This document shows, in pieces, positions 9,023-17,556 of a DNA stretch of 64,000 nucleotides. Where the stretch lies: positions 186,001 to 250,000 of the forward strand of contig JADJMM010000009.1 in the NCBI GenBank assembly GCA_016709575.1, read 5' to 3'. The notes below the pieces were generated by a model that ran no database searches, was not told where the DNA came from, and saw only the letters and a list, made by a program, of their open reading frames with translations. Position numbers and translations under genes: made by a program. This DNA comes from Sphingobacteriaceae bacterium (GTDB taxonomy: Bacteria; Bacteroidota; Bacteroidia; B-17B0; Aurantibacillaceae). Numbering within the stretch: the first letter of the stretch is position 1; each line of letters begins with the position of its first letter.

Positions 9023-9889
9023 ATGAAAAAACTTTTACTTATAATTTCAGGAATGTTGTTTATCACAACATCTTTATCTTCTCAAACTTTTACTTGTGGC
9101 GACACTTTGTTGGATGTGCGGGATGGAAAAAAGTATACGACAGTTTTAATTGGCATCTACGAAAAATACGCGTATAACAATGATTCAACAAAACTTTCAA
9201 CATATGGTGCGCTATACGAGTGGGATGAATTAATGAATTACACAACTGTTGCTGGCGGACAAGGTTTATGTCCGGCCAATTGGCATGTGCCAACGGATGC
9301 AGAATGGCAAACAATGATTGTTGCTGCCGGAGGAACGCTTATAACTTCAGCGGGAGGTTATGGTGGAAATAAATTGAAAGCTATTGGAGAAGGTTTTGGT
9401 TTAGGAGTAGGGACTAACAGTTCGGGTTTTTCGGCAAAGCATTCGGGGGATAGAGATTCTTACGGTATATTTTATGGATTAACTGCACGAAGTATTTTCT
9501 GGACTTCTACTCAGAACACAGGGGCGTCGGCATATCAATTTACATTATGGGCAGATCGAGACACAATTGCGCATGGAGGAAACGCTCAAAAAATAACAGG
9601 CTTTGCATGCCGTTGTCTTCGCAATGCAAGTGCGGGTATTGAAGAAAGTAATTTGAACAATCAATTTAATCTTTATCCAAATCCAACACAATCTATAGTA
9701 AATATTACAACTAGTGATTTTAGAGGTGAAATGAAATTTATTGTAAAAGATCTTGCTGGTCGTAATGTATTAAACACTACTTCAAAGCAAATCGACATTT
9801 CGGATTTGCAAAGTGGTTTATACTTGCTTCAAATTTTAAATGCTAAAACAGAGGAGCTGCTTGGAGTAAAGAAAATAATTAAAGATTAA
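9023..9889 (+). CDS. FISUMP-domain secreted protein with T9SS sorting domain, probable internal deletion
   Basis: A 288-aa secreted protein: signal peptide (1-20), a Fibrobacter-succinogenes-major-paralogue type domain with GLCPANWHVPTDAEWQ and FWTSTQ motifs, and a T9SS type A C-terminal sorting domain (about 205-288) starting NQFNLYPNPTQS. The protein should be exported by Sec and then T9SS, ending on the cell surface or outside. The usual family stretch between TTVLIG and EKYAYNN, with its conserved Trp-Met and Asn-Leu residues, is absent: the two ends are joined as TTVLIGIYEKYAYNN, a loss of about 27 residues in frame. Function of the domain is not established. Confidence 0.85.
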   Translation: MKKLLLIISGMLFITTSLSSQTFTCGDTLLDVRDGKKYTTVLIGIYEKYAYNNDSTKLSTYGALYEWDELMNYTTVAGGQGLCPANWHVPTDAEWQTMIVAAGGTLITSAGGYGGNKLKAIGEGFGLGVGTNSSGFSAKHSGDRDSYGIFYGLTARSIFWTSTQNTGASAYQFTLWADRDTIAHGGNAQKITGFACRCLRNASAGIEESNLNNQFNLYPNPTQSIVNITTSDFRGEMKFIVKDLAGRNVLNTTSKQIDISDLQSGLYLLQILNAKTEELLGVKKIIKD

Positions 9890-10299
9890 GAAACACCTGC
9901 TTCAAACAAACGTTGGTTAAGCCAAATTAAGGCTTCATTTTCTGATTCAAATAGTTGTGTTGGCACATTTGGTTTGTGGAAAGTGATAAAAAACTTTCCC
10001 ATTAAACGAACCGGAAGTGATTTAATAAGTACGGCTTCAGCTAAACGTCCTTTAGGAACATTTTGAGAAGAGTATTCACGGGCTTCTTTTGTGGCAGAAG
10101 TTCTTCTTCCTGCTACAGCCAAAACAACATGCGGTTTGTCTGCAGTTAAATCTGCTGCAATTTTACGCTGGGCAATAACGTCATCAAGAGTAATTTCATC
10201 ATAATCCGCTAACACAACCTTTAGTAATCCCTTATTGTTATACGAGATAACGGCGTTTTTTGTACGAATAATTTGCAGACCAAGGTTATCCACTTCCAT
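9886..10299 (-). CDS. STAS/SEC14-like (DUF7793-type) cytoplasmic protein
   Basis: A 137-aa soluble protein without signal or membrane segment. The sequence pattern (a beta strand NAVISYNNKGLLKVVL, a helix with DDVIAQRKIAADL, a strand PHVVLAVAG, and a late FESENEALIWL helix) matches the small STAS/SEC14-like proteins that are common and unassigned in Bacteroidota. It ends four bases into the convergent T9SS gene. Start ATG at 10299. No catalytic residues can be pointed to; a regulatory or ligand-binding role would be inference. Confidence 0.65.
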   Translation of the reverse strand: MEVDNLGLQIIRTKNAVISYNNKGLLKVVLADYDEITLDDVIAQRKIAADLTADKPHVVLAVAGRRTSATKEAREYSSQNVPKGRLAEAVLIKSLPVRLMGKFFITFHKPNVPTQLFESENEALIWLNQRLFEAGVS

Positions 10300-10381
10300 G
10301 TTCTAAAGATACAAAAACTTTTTAGGGCAATTTGCCCATCTCTGAAGGCTCAAATGAAAGAAATTTGTTAAATTTATACCC

Positions 10382-11800
10382 ATGCGCCTAGGGGTATTGC
10401 TCATTTGTTTATGTGTTTCGTTTTCTGTTCTTGCCCAAAAGCAACAAAAGTTTTTGGATGCAGGACTTAAGTTAATGAACGAAGAGAAATATGAGCCTGC
10501 ACTTTCTGAATTTAATAATGCAATAAAGGCTAATTCAAAGTTTGCCGATAGTTATTATCATCGCGGAAGATGTTATCTGAATTTAAATAAAAACACTGAT
10601 GCCAAAAAAGATTTAGATAAAGCAATTGAACTTGATCCTGCAAAAGCCATGTATTATAATACGCGTGGTTTAGCTTACGAGAATTTAAACGACACCATAA
10701 ATGCTATTTCAAATTTCAAGCTAGCTATTAGTAAAGACAGCATGGATTTTCGTCCGTACTATAATATAGCGCGCACATTAGAAGGACAACAAAAAACAAA
10801 AGAAGCTTTAGCTTTTATTAATTCAGCCTTACAAAAAAATCCTACTGATGGAAGCAGCCATGTTACTAAAGGTTCTATTTTACAAGCAATGAAAGATACG
10901 GCAACCGCCATTAGTGTTTATGAAACTGCTTTGCGTAACGATAGTAATTTTTATGGTGCAAATTATTCACTTAGTATTTTGTATAACGAAAAGGGAAAAT
11001 TCAAGCAAGCATTAAAACACATTAACCGAGCCATTAATGCAGATATAAAAAATCCTGAAGGTTATGTTGAGCGCGGATTAATTTTAGAGAATTTAAAGGA
11101 TTCTGTTGGCGCTTTAAAAGATTACAATAAGGCTGTTGAATTAGACAATACATTTTCGTTTGCGTATTTCACACGCGGCTCATATTATCAAATTCACGGA
11201 AACAGTGCGGCGGCTATTGCTGATTTTACAAAAATGATTAGTGTTGACCCTAATGATGCAGACGCTTATGTTTCGCGTGCAGAATGCTATTCTGATACTG
11301 ACAATTGCGCTTCAGCAATATTAGATTTAGAAGTGGCAAAGAAACTTACGCCCAATGATCCGGATGTTTATTTCCAAATTGGAATTTGTCAAGATGAAAC
11401 GCGTTACTACCGTGAAGCGATTGAAAGTTTTAGCAAAGCCATTTCAATTGACAGTACTGCGAGCGAATATTTTTACAGTCGCGGTAATTCATATTACAAT
11501 TTAGAATTGTTGGACATGGCTTCGAAAGATTATTTTCAAGCATTAAAAATAGACAGCACTAGCGCCGGGCCATATTTCAATTTGGGGAATATTCATTTTG
11601 ATAAAAAGGAATTTGACTTAGCGATTAAATATTACGATAAATATTTGGTGATGGAGCCAAAAGATTCAGACGCCTTAGTAAATCGTGGTATCTGTAAGAA
11701 TGGTTTAGGTTTAGAAAAAGATGCTTGTGAGGATTGGAAAGCTGCCGCCGTTTTAAATAGTTTTGAAGCGAAAGAAAATCTCAAGAAATTCTGTAAATAA
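10382..11800 (+). CDS. Exported TPR-repeat protein
   Basis: A 472-aa protein with an N-terminal signal peptide (1-18, ending VLAQK) and about twelve consecutive tetratricopeptide repeats filling the rest. Repeat signatures such as ADSYYHRGRCYLNL, AMYYNTRGLAYENL, EYFYSRGNSYYNL and AGPYFNLGNIHFDK recur every 34 residues. It ends LKKFCK with a possible final Cys. TPR arrays bind partner proteins; in Bacteroidota such exported arrays often act in envelope or gliding/secretion complexes, but nothing here assigns a partner. The start is ATG at 10382, and the gene stands alone between two leftward genes. Confidence 0.88.
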   Translation: MRLGVLLICLCVSFSVLAQKQQKFLDAGLKLMNEEKYEPALSEFNNAIKANSKFADSYYHRGRCYLNLNKNTDAKKDLDKAIELDPAKAMYYNTRGLAYENLNDTINAISNFKLAISKDSMDFRPYYNIARTLEGQQKTKEALAFINSALQKNPTDGSSHVTKGSILQAMKDTATAISVYETALRNDSNFYGANYSLSILYNEKGKFKQALKHINRAINADIKNPEGYVERGLILENLKDSVGALKDYNKAVELDNTFSFAYFTRGSYYQIHGNSAAAIADFTKMISVDPNDADAYVSRAECYSDTDNCASAILDLEVAKKLTPNDPDVYFQIGICQDETRYYREAIESFSKAISIDSTASEYFYSRGNSYYNLELLDMASKDYFQALKIDSTSAGPYFNLGNIHFDKKEFDLAIKYYDKYLVMEPKDSDALVNRGICKNGLGLEKDACEDWKAAAVLNSFEAKENLKKFCK

Positions 11801-11806
11801 TACGGC

Positions 11807-11926
11807 TTAGAAAATCGCCATTACAGATAAAGGTATCCCAATTAAAGTAAAAGTCAGAAACACCCAAAATAATAGGGCCTGAAAATCATTCACGGTTTTA
11901 ATGCGAGTTTTTAAATACTTAGTCAT
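11807..11926 (-). CDS. Putative 39-aa single-span membrane peptide
   Basis: A 39-codon frame: a basic N-terminus (MTKYLKTRIK) followed by one hydrophobic stretch (LLFWVFLTFTLIGIPLSVMA). Its ATG (11926-11924) overlaps the end of another small hydrophobic frame, and both lie directly downstream of the rluF-like gene on the same strand, suggesting translational coupling. It is too short to be recognised by similarity. The conserved-looking amphipathic layout is the only support. Confidence 0.35.
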   Translation of the reverse strand: MTKYLKTRIKTVNDFQALLFWVFLTFTLIGIPLSVMAIF

Positions 11927-12058
11927 AACGGTAAAAGAGTACAAACAACAAGGCAAAAATAACTAAATCTATTAGAAAACAGCAAGTTACAAGGTTGTAA
12001 TGAGCAAACAAATAGTTTTGCTGAGAGAAGAATATCCTTAACGGAGTAAAGATGTTTT
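11919..12058 (-). CDS. Putative small membrane protein downstream of rluF, start unclear
   Basis: The frame is open upstream into the rluF-like gene, but only the part after the rluF stop (about 45 codons) can be independent. It has one strongly hydrophobic helix, CCFLIDLVIFALLFVLFYRY, at the C-terminus and no ATG in the unique part, so a non-standard start or a start inside rluF is required. It overlaps the next 39-aa frame by eight bases. Real gene status is doubtful. Confidence 0.25.
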
Positions 12059-12754
12059 CTAACTGAGGGAAGCCATTAATTTTTTTAACTCTTCGTCGGT
12101 TAAAACCCTCCATTCGTCGAGCTTTAACTTGCCTAATTCGATATTCATCACTCTTACCCTCTGTAATTTAATAACCTGATAATCGTAGGCATTACACATT
12201 CTGCGGATCTGGCGATTCATGCCTTGAGTTAGTGTAATTCTGAAAAGTCGTTTGGTATCCGGCACTAAACTCACTTTGCAAGGCTTGGTCATTTCACCAT
12301 TTAAATCAATGCCTTCAGAAATTTCATCTAAGAATTTATTCCGAACCGGTAAGTTAAGTGTAACAATATATTCTTTTTCGTGACCGAATTCTGCATTCGC
12401 AATTTTATCAATTATTTCACCTCGATTGGTCAGTAAAATTAATCCTTCCGAATCTTTATCTAATCTTCCAATAGGATAAATAGTTTCAGGATGTTTAATA
12501 GCATCAACAATATTACCTTTAATTTTTTCGGTTGTACAAATTACACCGCGCGGTTTGTTATAAGCAATGTAAACAGGAACAAATTCTTTTACTTCTAATT
12601 TTTTTCCGTCAATCATCACCACATCACCATCTTTTATTTTGGTGCTATGAGTTGCGGTTTTGTCGTTTACCGAAACGCGCTTCTCTTCAATTAAGTCGAA
12701 TGCTTTTCGTCGTGATGTAAATCCGCTTTGCGCTATGTATTTATCTAGTTTCAA
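12059..12754 (-). CDS. rluF: 23S rRNA pseudouridine synthase, RluF family
   Basis: A 231-aa RsuA-family enzyme that converts a uridine of 23S rRNA to pseudouridine. The N-terminal S4 domain (MKLDKYIAQSGFTSRRKAFD, 1-60) is followed by the catalytic GRLDKDSEGLILLT near residue 98; the DKDSEG variant and the late TQGMNRQIRRMC motif are typical of RluF rather than RluB. There is no long tail, unlike the other paralogue at 2.8-4.4 kb. The start is TTG at 12754, giving the exact family N-terminus. The target site is assigned by family only. Confidence 0.88.
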   Translation of the reverse strand: MKLDKYIAQSGFTSRRKAFDLIEEKRVSVNDKTATHSTKIKDGDVVMIDGKKLEVKEFVPVYIAYNKPRGVICTTEKIKGNIVDAIKHPETIYPIGRLDKDSEGLILLTNRGEIIDKIANAEFGHEKEYIVTLNLPVRNKFLDEISEGIDLNGEMTKPCKVSLVPDTKRLFRITLTQGMNRQIRRMCNAYDYQVIKLQRVRVMNIELGKLKLDEWRVLTDEELKKLMASLS

Positions 12755-12835
12755 GGTGACAAATGTACCTTTTCTTTTAACAAAAAGGGTAGTTAAAATT
12801 CATAATCTTTCTTCTTATTATAATAACTTTAGGGA

Positions 12836-13306
12836 GTGAAGAAATGGCTGATTATAGTTTTATTCCCTTTGTTTGGCAGAGCTCAGTTAAATGAAGTGTT
12901 GGCTGATAGTTTAATTTCTTTTGCTAAAGAGTATCAAGGCACAAAATATTGTTATGGAAATTGCACCCCAAAAAAAGGATTCGATTGTTCGGGATTTGTG
13001 TATTATGTATTCGGACATTTTAATATTAAAGTGCCCCGCGCAAGTTTAGATTACGAAAAACACGGACGAATTATTAAAATTGATTCTGCCCGAAAAGGTG
13101 ACGTGATTGTTTTCACCGGCACTAAACCCAAAAACAGAAAACCCGGACATGTAGGAATTGTAATTTCAAATCCGGGCGAAGAATTGCATTTTATTCATTC
13201 CTCATCAGGTAAAAAAGCAAACGGAATTATTATTACGAATTACGCTATCTCGCCTTATTATAAAAGTCGTTTTATAAAAATAGTAAGAGTAGAAGGTGTG
13301 AAATAA
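12836..13306 (+). CDS. NlpC/P60 family cell-wall cysteine hydrolase
   Basis: A 156-aa exported peptidoglycan endopeptidase of the NlpC/P60 (C40) family, cutting stem peptides. A short signal peptide (1-16, ending GRAQL) precedes a single catalytic domain. The Cys-His-His triad is visible: Cys51 in FDCSGFVYY, His105 in GHVGIV and His121 in FIHSSS. Length is normal for a one-domain member. The start is GTG at 12836, which gives a clean signal peptide; no ATG fits. It is followed closely by the aminotransferase genes on the same strand. Confidence 0.92.
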   Translation: MKKWLIIVLFPLFGRAQLNEVLADSLISFAKEYQGTKYCYGNCTPKKGFDCSGFVYYVFGHFNIKVPRASLDYEKHGRIIKIDSARKGDVIVFTGTKPKNRKPGHVGIVISNPGEELHFIHSSSGKKANGIIITNYAISPYYKSRFIKIVRVEGVK

Positions 13307-13335
13307 AAAGCTATATTTATTATTCAAATGTGATT

Positions 13336-14600
13336 ATGGATAAACGAGAATTTTTAAAATCCTCTTCCGTTTTAGGATTAGGAAGTTTATTAAGCTTTTC
13401 AGCTTTAGAAAAATTAATTCAATCGGTAGAACATAAATCTTCTGAAGAACTTGCTTCCGATGATGAGTTCTGGATGCAAATACGCAAGGGCTACAAACTA
13501 AAACCGGATTATATTAATTTGGAAAACGGTTATTACTGCATTCAACCCGAAGAAATTTTAGAAGCTTACATCAAACATGTTCGTGATGTAAATTTGCAAG
13601 GCGCGTATTATATGCGCACAGTTCAATACGAAAATAAAAAAAGCATCACTGATAAATTGGCTGAGCTGGCAGGTTGTACGAGCGAAGAGTTAATTATTAC
13701 ACGTAACACCACCGAATCGTTAGACATGATTATTGGCGGACTTAATTGGCAAGCAGGCGATGAAGCGGTAATGGCTGAACAAGATTATGGTGCGATGCTC
13801 GATATGTTTGCACAAGTGGCTAAACGTTATGGCGTGGTAAACAAAACTATTTCTTTACCAATGAATCCGAAAACGGACGAAGAAATAATTAGTTTGTACG
13901 AAAAAGCTATTACTCCTAAAACAAAACTATTGATGGTATGTCATATGGTAAATATTACAGGACAAATTCTTCCTGTAAAAAGATTTGCGACATGGCTCAC
14001 AAAAGAGGAGTACAGGTAATGGTAGACGGCGCACATGCTTTTGCGCATATCAATTTTAAAATCCCGGATTTAAATTGTGATTATTATGGTTGTAGTCTGC
14101 ACAAATGGTTAAGTGTTCCGCTTGGTGCGGGAATGTTATATGTGCAGAGAGAAAATATTTCTAAAGTCTGGCCTTTGCTTGCTGAAAGTGAACGAGCAGA
14201 AGATGATATTTCAAGATTAAATCATACAGGAACAATTCCTGTGCATACCGATTTAGCAATTGCCAACTCCATTAATTTCTATAATAAAATTGGTGCACAA
14301 CGTAAAGAAGACCGTTTGCGCTTTTTACAAAACTATTGGACCAAACGCGTGCGCGAATTACCTAATGTTATTTTGAATACACCCGAAGACCCAACGCGTT
14401 CTTGCGCGATTGCAAATGTTGGGATTAAAGGCATGAAGCCTGCCGACCTGGCCGAAAAACTATTGAAGAATTATAAAATTTATACAGTCGCTATTGATGG
14501 TAAAGGTGTACAAGGTTGCAGGATCACACCGAATGTTTATACCTCTATCTCAGAAGTCGACCAATTTGCAAAAGCAATTACTGAATTAAGCAAACTATAA
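13336..14600 (+). pseudogene. Class-V aminotransferase (isopenicillin-N-epimerase-like), exported type, one frameshift
   Basis: A PLP-dependent class-V aminotransferase-like protein of about 420 aa. The N-terminus DKREFLKSSSVLGLGSL resembles a twin-arginine-type or anchor signal, with Lys-Arg in place of Arg-Arg. The fold is complete: ITRNTTESLD, the PLP-Asp region VMVDGAHAFAH and the Schiff-base Lys in CSLHKWLSVPLG. The frame breaks at 13976-13980, where GTAAAAAGATT has five A; six would restore LPVKKICDMAHKRG. The ATG at 13336 is preferred over the GTG at 13330. The next gene is a paralogue and then RidA follows, so the three probably form one operon acting on an amino acid or amine. Confidence 0.82.
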
Positions 14601-14602
14601 TT

Positions 14603-15778
14603 ATGAATGCAGAATTAAAAAAACAATTCTTAATACACGAGGATATTGCCTTTTTAAATTTTGACTCTTTCGGCGCTTGTCCCAAACCAATTTTTGAAGA
14701 TTATCAAAAGTGGCAATTGGAATTAGAACAAGAACCCGCACAGTTTATTCAAGTAAACGGACCAACTTATTTAAAACAATCGCGTGAAGCTTTAGCGAAG
14801 TATATAAATTGTGCTGATGCTAACGATTTGGTTTATGTCACCAATCCCTCGTACGCAACAAACATCATCGCTAAAAGTTTAAAGTTAAATCCCGGTGATG
14901 AAATTTTAACTACAAATTTAGAATATGGCGTTGCCGATAAGGCCTGGGAATATTACTGTAAAAAAGCAGGAGCAAAATATGTTCGTCAAAATATTACTTT
15001 ACCAATTACAACAAAAGAAAAATTTATTGAGGAATTTTTTGCCGGACTTTCTCCAAAAACAAAGCTTATTTTTATTTCTGAAATCACAAGCACTACCGCT
15101 TTAAAATTTCCAGCGAAAGAAATATGTGAAATGGCTAAACAAAAAGGAATAATAACCTTTGTGGATGGCGCGCATACGGTTGGACATATTCCTTTGGATT
15201 TATCTCAGTTGAAAGCTGATATTTACACTGGCGCTTGTCATAAATGGATGCTGACGCCAAAGGGAAGTTCGTTCTTGTATGTAAAGAAAGAATTTCAAAA
15301 GTTATTTGATCCTTTATTAGTGAGTTGGGGATATGATGCCATGTTCCCTACGGATTCGCAATTTCAGGATTATCATCAAATGCAAGGTACAAGGGATTTC
15401 TCTGCGTTTCTAACAATTCCAAAAGCAATTGAATTCATGAACCAAAATAATTGGTTGGAAGTGGCAAAAGAGAGTAGAGAGATGGTTCAGAAAAATGCGC
15501 TGAGGTTTTGTAACTTAGTTGGTTCAAAACCTTTATGTCCAATTACTGATGAATGGTTGGGACAAATGTTCAGTATTCCAATCTCAACACCGGAACCTGA
15601 AAAATTGCAGAGACATTTATTTGTGAAGTATAAAATTGAAATTCCGGTGATGCGTCATGGCGACAAAACGTATTTACGTTATTCTATCAACGCCTTCAAT
15701 TCGCAAAATGATTTAGACAGATTATATGACGCTTTAAAAGAAATAATAGAAACAACTGACTTAATAACTAAAAAGTAA
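14603..15778 (+). CDS. Class-V aminotransferase family protein (isopenicillin-N-epimerase-like)
   Basis: A 391-aa cytoplasmic PLP enzyme, paralogous to the preceding gene and lacking its signal-like N-terminus. Family motifs: YVTNPSYATNIIAKSL near residue 75, FVDGAHTVGHIPLDL near 190 with the pyridine-binding Asp, and the Schiff-base Lys in GACHKWMLTPKG near 215. Members are annotated variously as epimerase, desulfurase-like or kynureninase-like; I cannot choose a substrate. It starts two bases after the previous stop and four bases before RidA, which supports one transcript. Confidence 0.88.
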   Translation: MNAELKKQFLIHEDIAFLNFDSFGACPKPIFEDYQKWQLELEQEPAQFIQVNGPTYLKQSREALAKYINCADANDLVYVTNPSYATNIIAKSLKLNPGDEILTTNLEYGVADKAWEYYCKKAGAKYVRQNITLPITTKEKFIEEFFAGLSPKTKLIFISEITSTTALKFPAKEICEMAKQKGIITFVDGAHTVGHIPLDLSQLKADIYTGACHKWMLTPKGSSFLYVKKEFQKLFDPLLVSWGYDAMFPTDSQFQDYHQMQGTRDFSAFLTIPKAIEFMNQNNWLEVAKESREMVQKNALRFCNLVGSKPLCPITDEWLGQMFSIPISTPEPEKLQRHLFVKYKIEIPVMRHGDKTYLRYSINAFNSQNDLDRLYDALKEIIETTDLITKK

Positions 15779-15782
15779 TAGA

Positions 15783-16169
15783 ATGAAAAAAGTAATCACA
15801 TCAAGCAATGCACCATTACCAATCGGACCTTATAGTCACGGTAATTTAGTTTCCGCTAGTGGCAATATGTTATTTGTGTCAGGGCAAGTAGCGAAAGATG
15901 CAAAGACAGGAGAACTTGTTTTAAGTGACATAAAAAGCGAAACTAAAAAAGTAATGCAAAATGTAAATGCAGTTTTAACCGAAGGCGGCATGGATTTCAC
16001 GAATGTTGTAAAGACAACTATTTTCTTAACCGACATGAAACATTTCGCTGATGTGAATGAAGTTTATGGTTCTTTCTTCACAGGTAATTTTCCAGCAAGA
16101 GAAACAGTTGCAGTAAAAGGTTTACCTCTTAATGTAAATGTTGAGATTTCTGTTATTGCCGTAAAATAA
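15783..16169 (+). CDS. ridA: RidA family reactive enamine/imine deaminase
   Basis: A 128-aa RidA (YjgF) protein that hydrolyses reactive 2-aminoacrylate or other enamine/imine products released by PLP enzymes. The trimer-interface and active-site features are present: SSNAPLPIGPYSHG at 7-20, the conserved Arg106 in FPARETVAV, and VEISVIAV at the end. Its place directly after two PLP aminotransferase genes fits that role well, as RidA detoxifies intermediates of exactly that enzyme class (family knowledge). The start is ATG at 15783. Confidence 0.95.
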   Translation: MKKVITSSNAPLPIGPYSHGNLVSASGNMLFVSGQVAKDAKTGELVLSDIKSETKKVMQNVNAVLTEGGMDFTNVVKTTIFLTDMKHFADVNEVYGSFFTGNFPARETVAVKGLPLNVNVEISVIAVK

Positions 16170-16172
16170 AAA

Positions 16173-16246
16173 AGCCACTAAAACACCAAAACTCTAAATA
16201 CCACTAAATGTTTGGTGCAATTTGGTGCCTTTGTGTTTTAGTGGCT
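16173..16246. terminator. Long inverted repeat between convergent genes, probable bidirectional terminator
   Basis: Perfect 14-bp arms AGCCACTAAAACAC (16173-16186) and GTGTTTTAGTGGCT (16233-16246) flank 46 bases that contain two further TTTGGTG copies able to pair with CACCAAA at 16184-16190. A-rich and T-rich flanks on both sides suit termination from ridA and from the convergent gene. The sequence resembles the TTTGTG..TTTAGTGG intergenic repeats I know from many Bacteroidota genomes. Confidence 0.65.
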
Positions 16247-16259
16247 AAAAATCGAAGAA

Positions 16260-16742
16260 TTACCCCTTCACCAAAGAAGAATTTTTAGAAGTAGAAGTCT
16301 CTTTCTTCTCCAACCATTCTTTCACAGTCACATAGTCTTCATCACCTTTGTTTTTTACTAAGGCAATGTTTTTATCTACACACACTTTGTAATCACAAAT
16401 GTGTTTTGAAGAACAGCCCTTATATAAAATAATAGTTCCGAAAACATCAGCATCTTTTTTCACCACCTCGCGTTTACCGGCGATGGTTGAGTTGTAACCG
16501 CTTGGGCAGCGACTATAATGTTCCATTTTCGCAATCTTAGCATATTCTTTATCGCTTGCTGAAATTTGATTTTGAATATTCTCTTTCACGTAAGCTCTAA
16601 CAGCATTCCATTCGGCGTATTCATCTCCGTTAACAGAAACGGGATTTACTACTGTTGTTGCGCTTGTTGTAAAAGAACAAAGTGCAAAGGCAATAGCTCC
16701 CGCTATTCCTAATAGTGCAATTTTTGTGAGAGTTGTTTTCAT
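16260..16742 (-). CDS. Exported protein with cysteine pairs, function unknown
   Basis: A 160-aa protein with a clear signal peptide (about 1-28). The mature part has a helix-rich N-terminal half and four cysteines in RCPSGY, KGCSSKHICDYKVC spacing, which could form two disulfides in the periplasm or outside the cell. A C-terminal VKEWLEKKE helix is followed by a Ser/Lys-rich tail. I do not recognise the family and there is no sorting domain. It is the first gene of a leftward pair, converging on ridA across the inverted-repeat terminator. Confidence 0.6.
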   Translation of the reverse strand: MKTTLTKIALLGIAGAIAFALCSFTTSATTVVNPVSVNGDEYAEWNAVRAYVKENIQNQISASDKEYAKIAKMEHYSRCPSGYNSTIAGKREVVKKDADVFGTIILYKGCSSKHICDYKVCVDKNIALVKNKGDEDYVTVKEWLEKKETSTSKNSSLVKG

Positions 16743-16785
16743 AATTTTAGTTTTTAGATTAATGGTTACTGAGGTTGTCGAAGTA

Positions 16786-17418
16786 TTAAGGTTGGAGGGA
16801 TGTTAATTTTAATTTCAAAATAAATTCGGCTACTATTAAATTAAAGAACCAGCTAATCCAGGCGGTGATGATAATGACTTTTAAAATGGTCCATCTCTAT
16901 CACTAACGACAAAAACGGAACCCATAAGCGTAGTGTAACAGCAGCAAGGTCATCGCGTAACTTCGCACCATCCATTTCACATGATCGCCCACTTGTTTTT
17001 TACGGATGGTGTTTACGGCCATGTAAGTTGTATAGAACCAAAGAATACTCATCAGTATAAAACCTATAGATGATAAAATACCACCATTTGCATAAAAAGC
17101 CATGTATAATCCTGTTGGCGCAGCAATAAAAAGTATAGCAGCGATATAAGTTTTACCTATAACGCGATGAAGATTTAGATTTTTGTGACGGATGTATTTT
17201 ATGAAATTAAGCGGACCAAGTGCAAGAGCTAACATCCCTCCAAATATGTGAACATAAAAAGCGGGACGCCAAATGGGATGATCAACCAAGTCTTGTTTGG
17301 TGAGTAAGAAATTGACATCGGGTTTAAAGTTCCAGTACATAAACGTAATTCCAAAAAGCAGGAAAGCGAAACCTGTCATCACCGCAAAGGGTATTTTAGA
17401 AACTACTTTTAAAAGCAA
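16786..17418 (-). pseudogene. DUF2306-like membrane protein with two compensating frameshifts
   Basis: A four- to six-helix membrane protein of about 210 aa. The open part (17418-16903) has FYVHIFGGMLALALGPLNF, LHRVIGKTYIAAIL and DHVKWMVRSYAMT, typical of the DUF2306 family with its conserved His residues. Normal family sequence continues only if one T is added near 16950 (MTFAAVTLRLWVPFLS) and one A is removed in TTTTAAAAG near 16880 (FKVIIITAWISWFFNLIVAEF); the frame then runs to a TAA at 16786. The two changes cancel, which suits sequence errors. The start is TTG at 17418. Function unknown. Confidence 0.65.
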
Positions 17419-17556
17419 AGCTCTACGTTTATAGATTGTAACGTAAACTTAGCTTAGGCGTTACAGATTGTAAATAGCTTTAACATATTTTGGTGAAGCC
17501 ACAGAGCCAAAAAAAGCAAACGCGAAGGTTTAGATTTTAGTTATCTTAGCGTTATT

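Noticed and set aside
9090..9314. Minus-strand ORF inside the FISUMP gene
   Set aside because: It is an antisense frame of a gene with clear family motifs and has no independent support.
16173..16246. Inverted repeat as an insertion-sequence end
   Set aside because: There is no transposase or target duplication, and the placement between two convergent genes fits a terminator.
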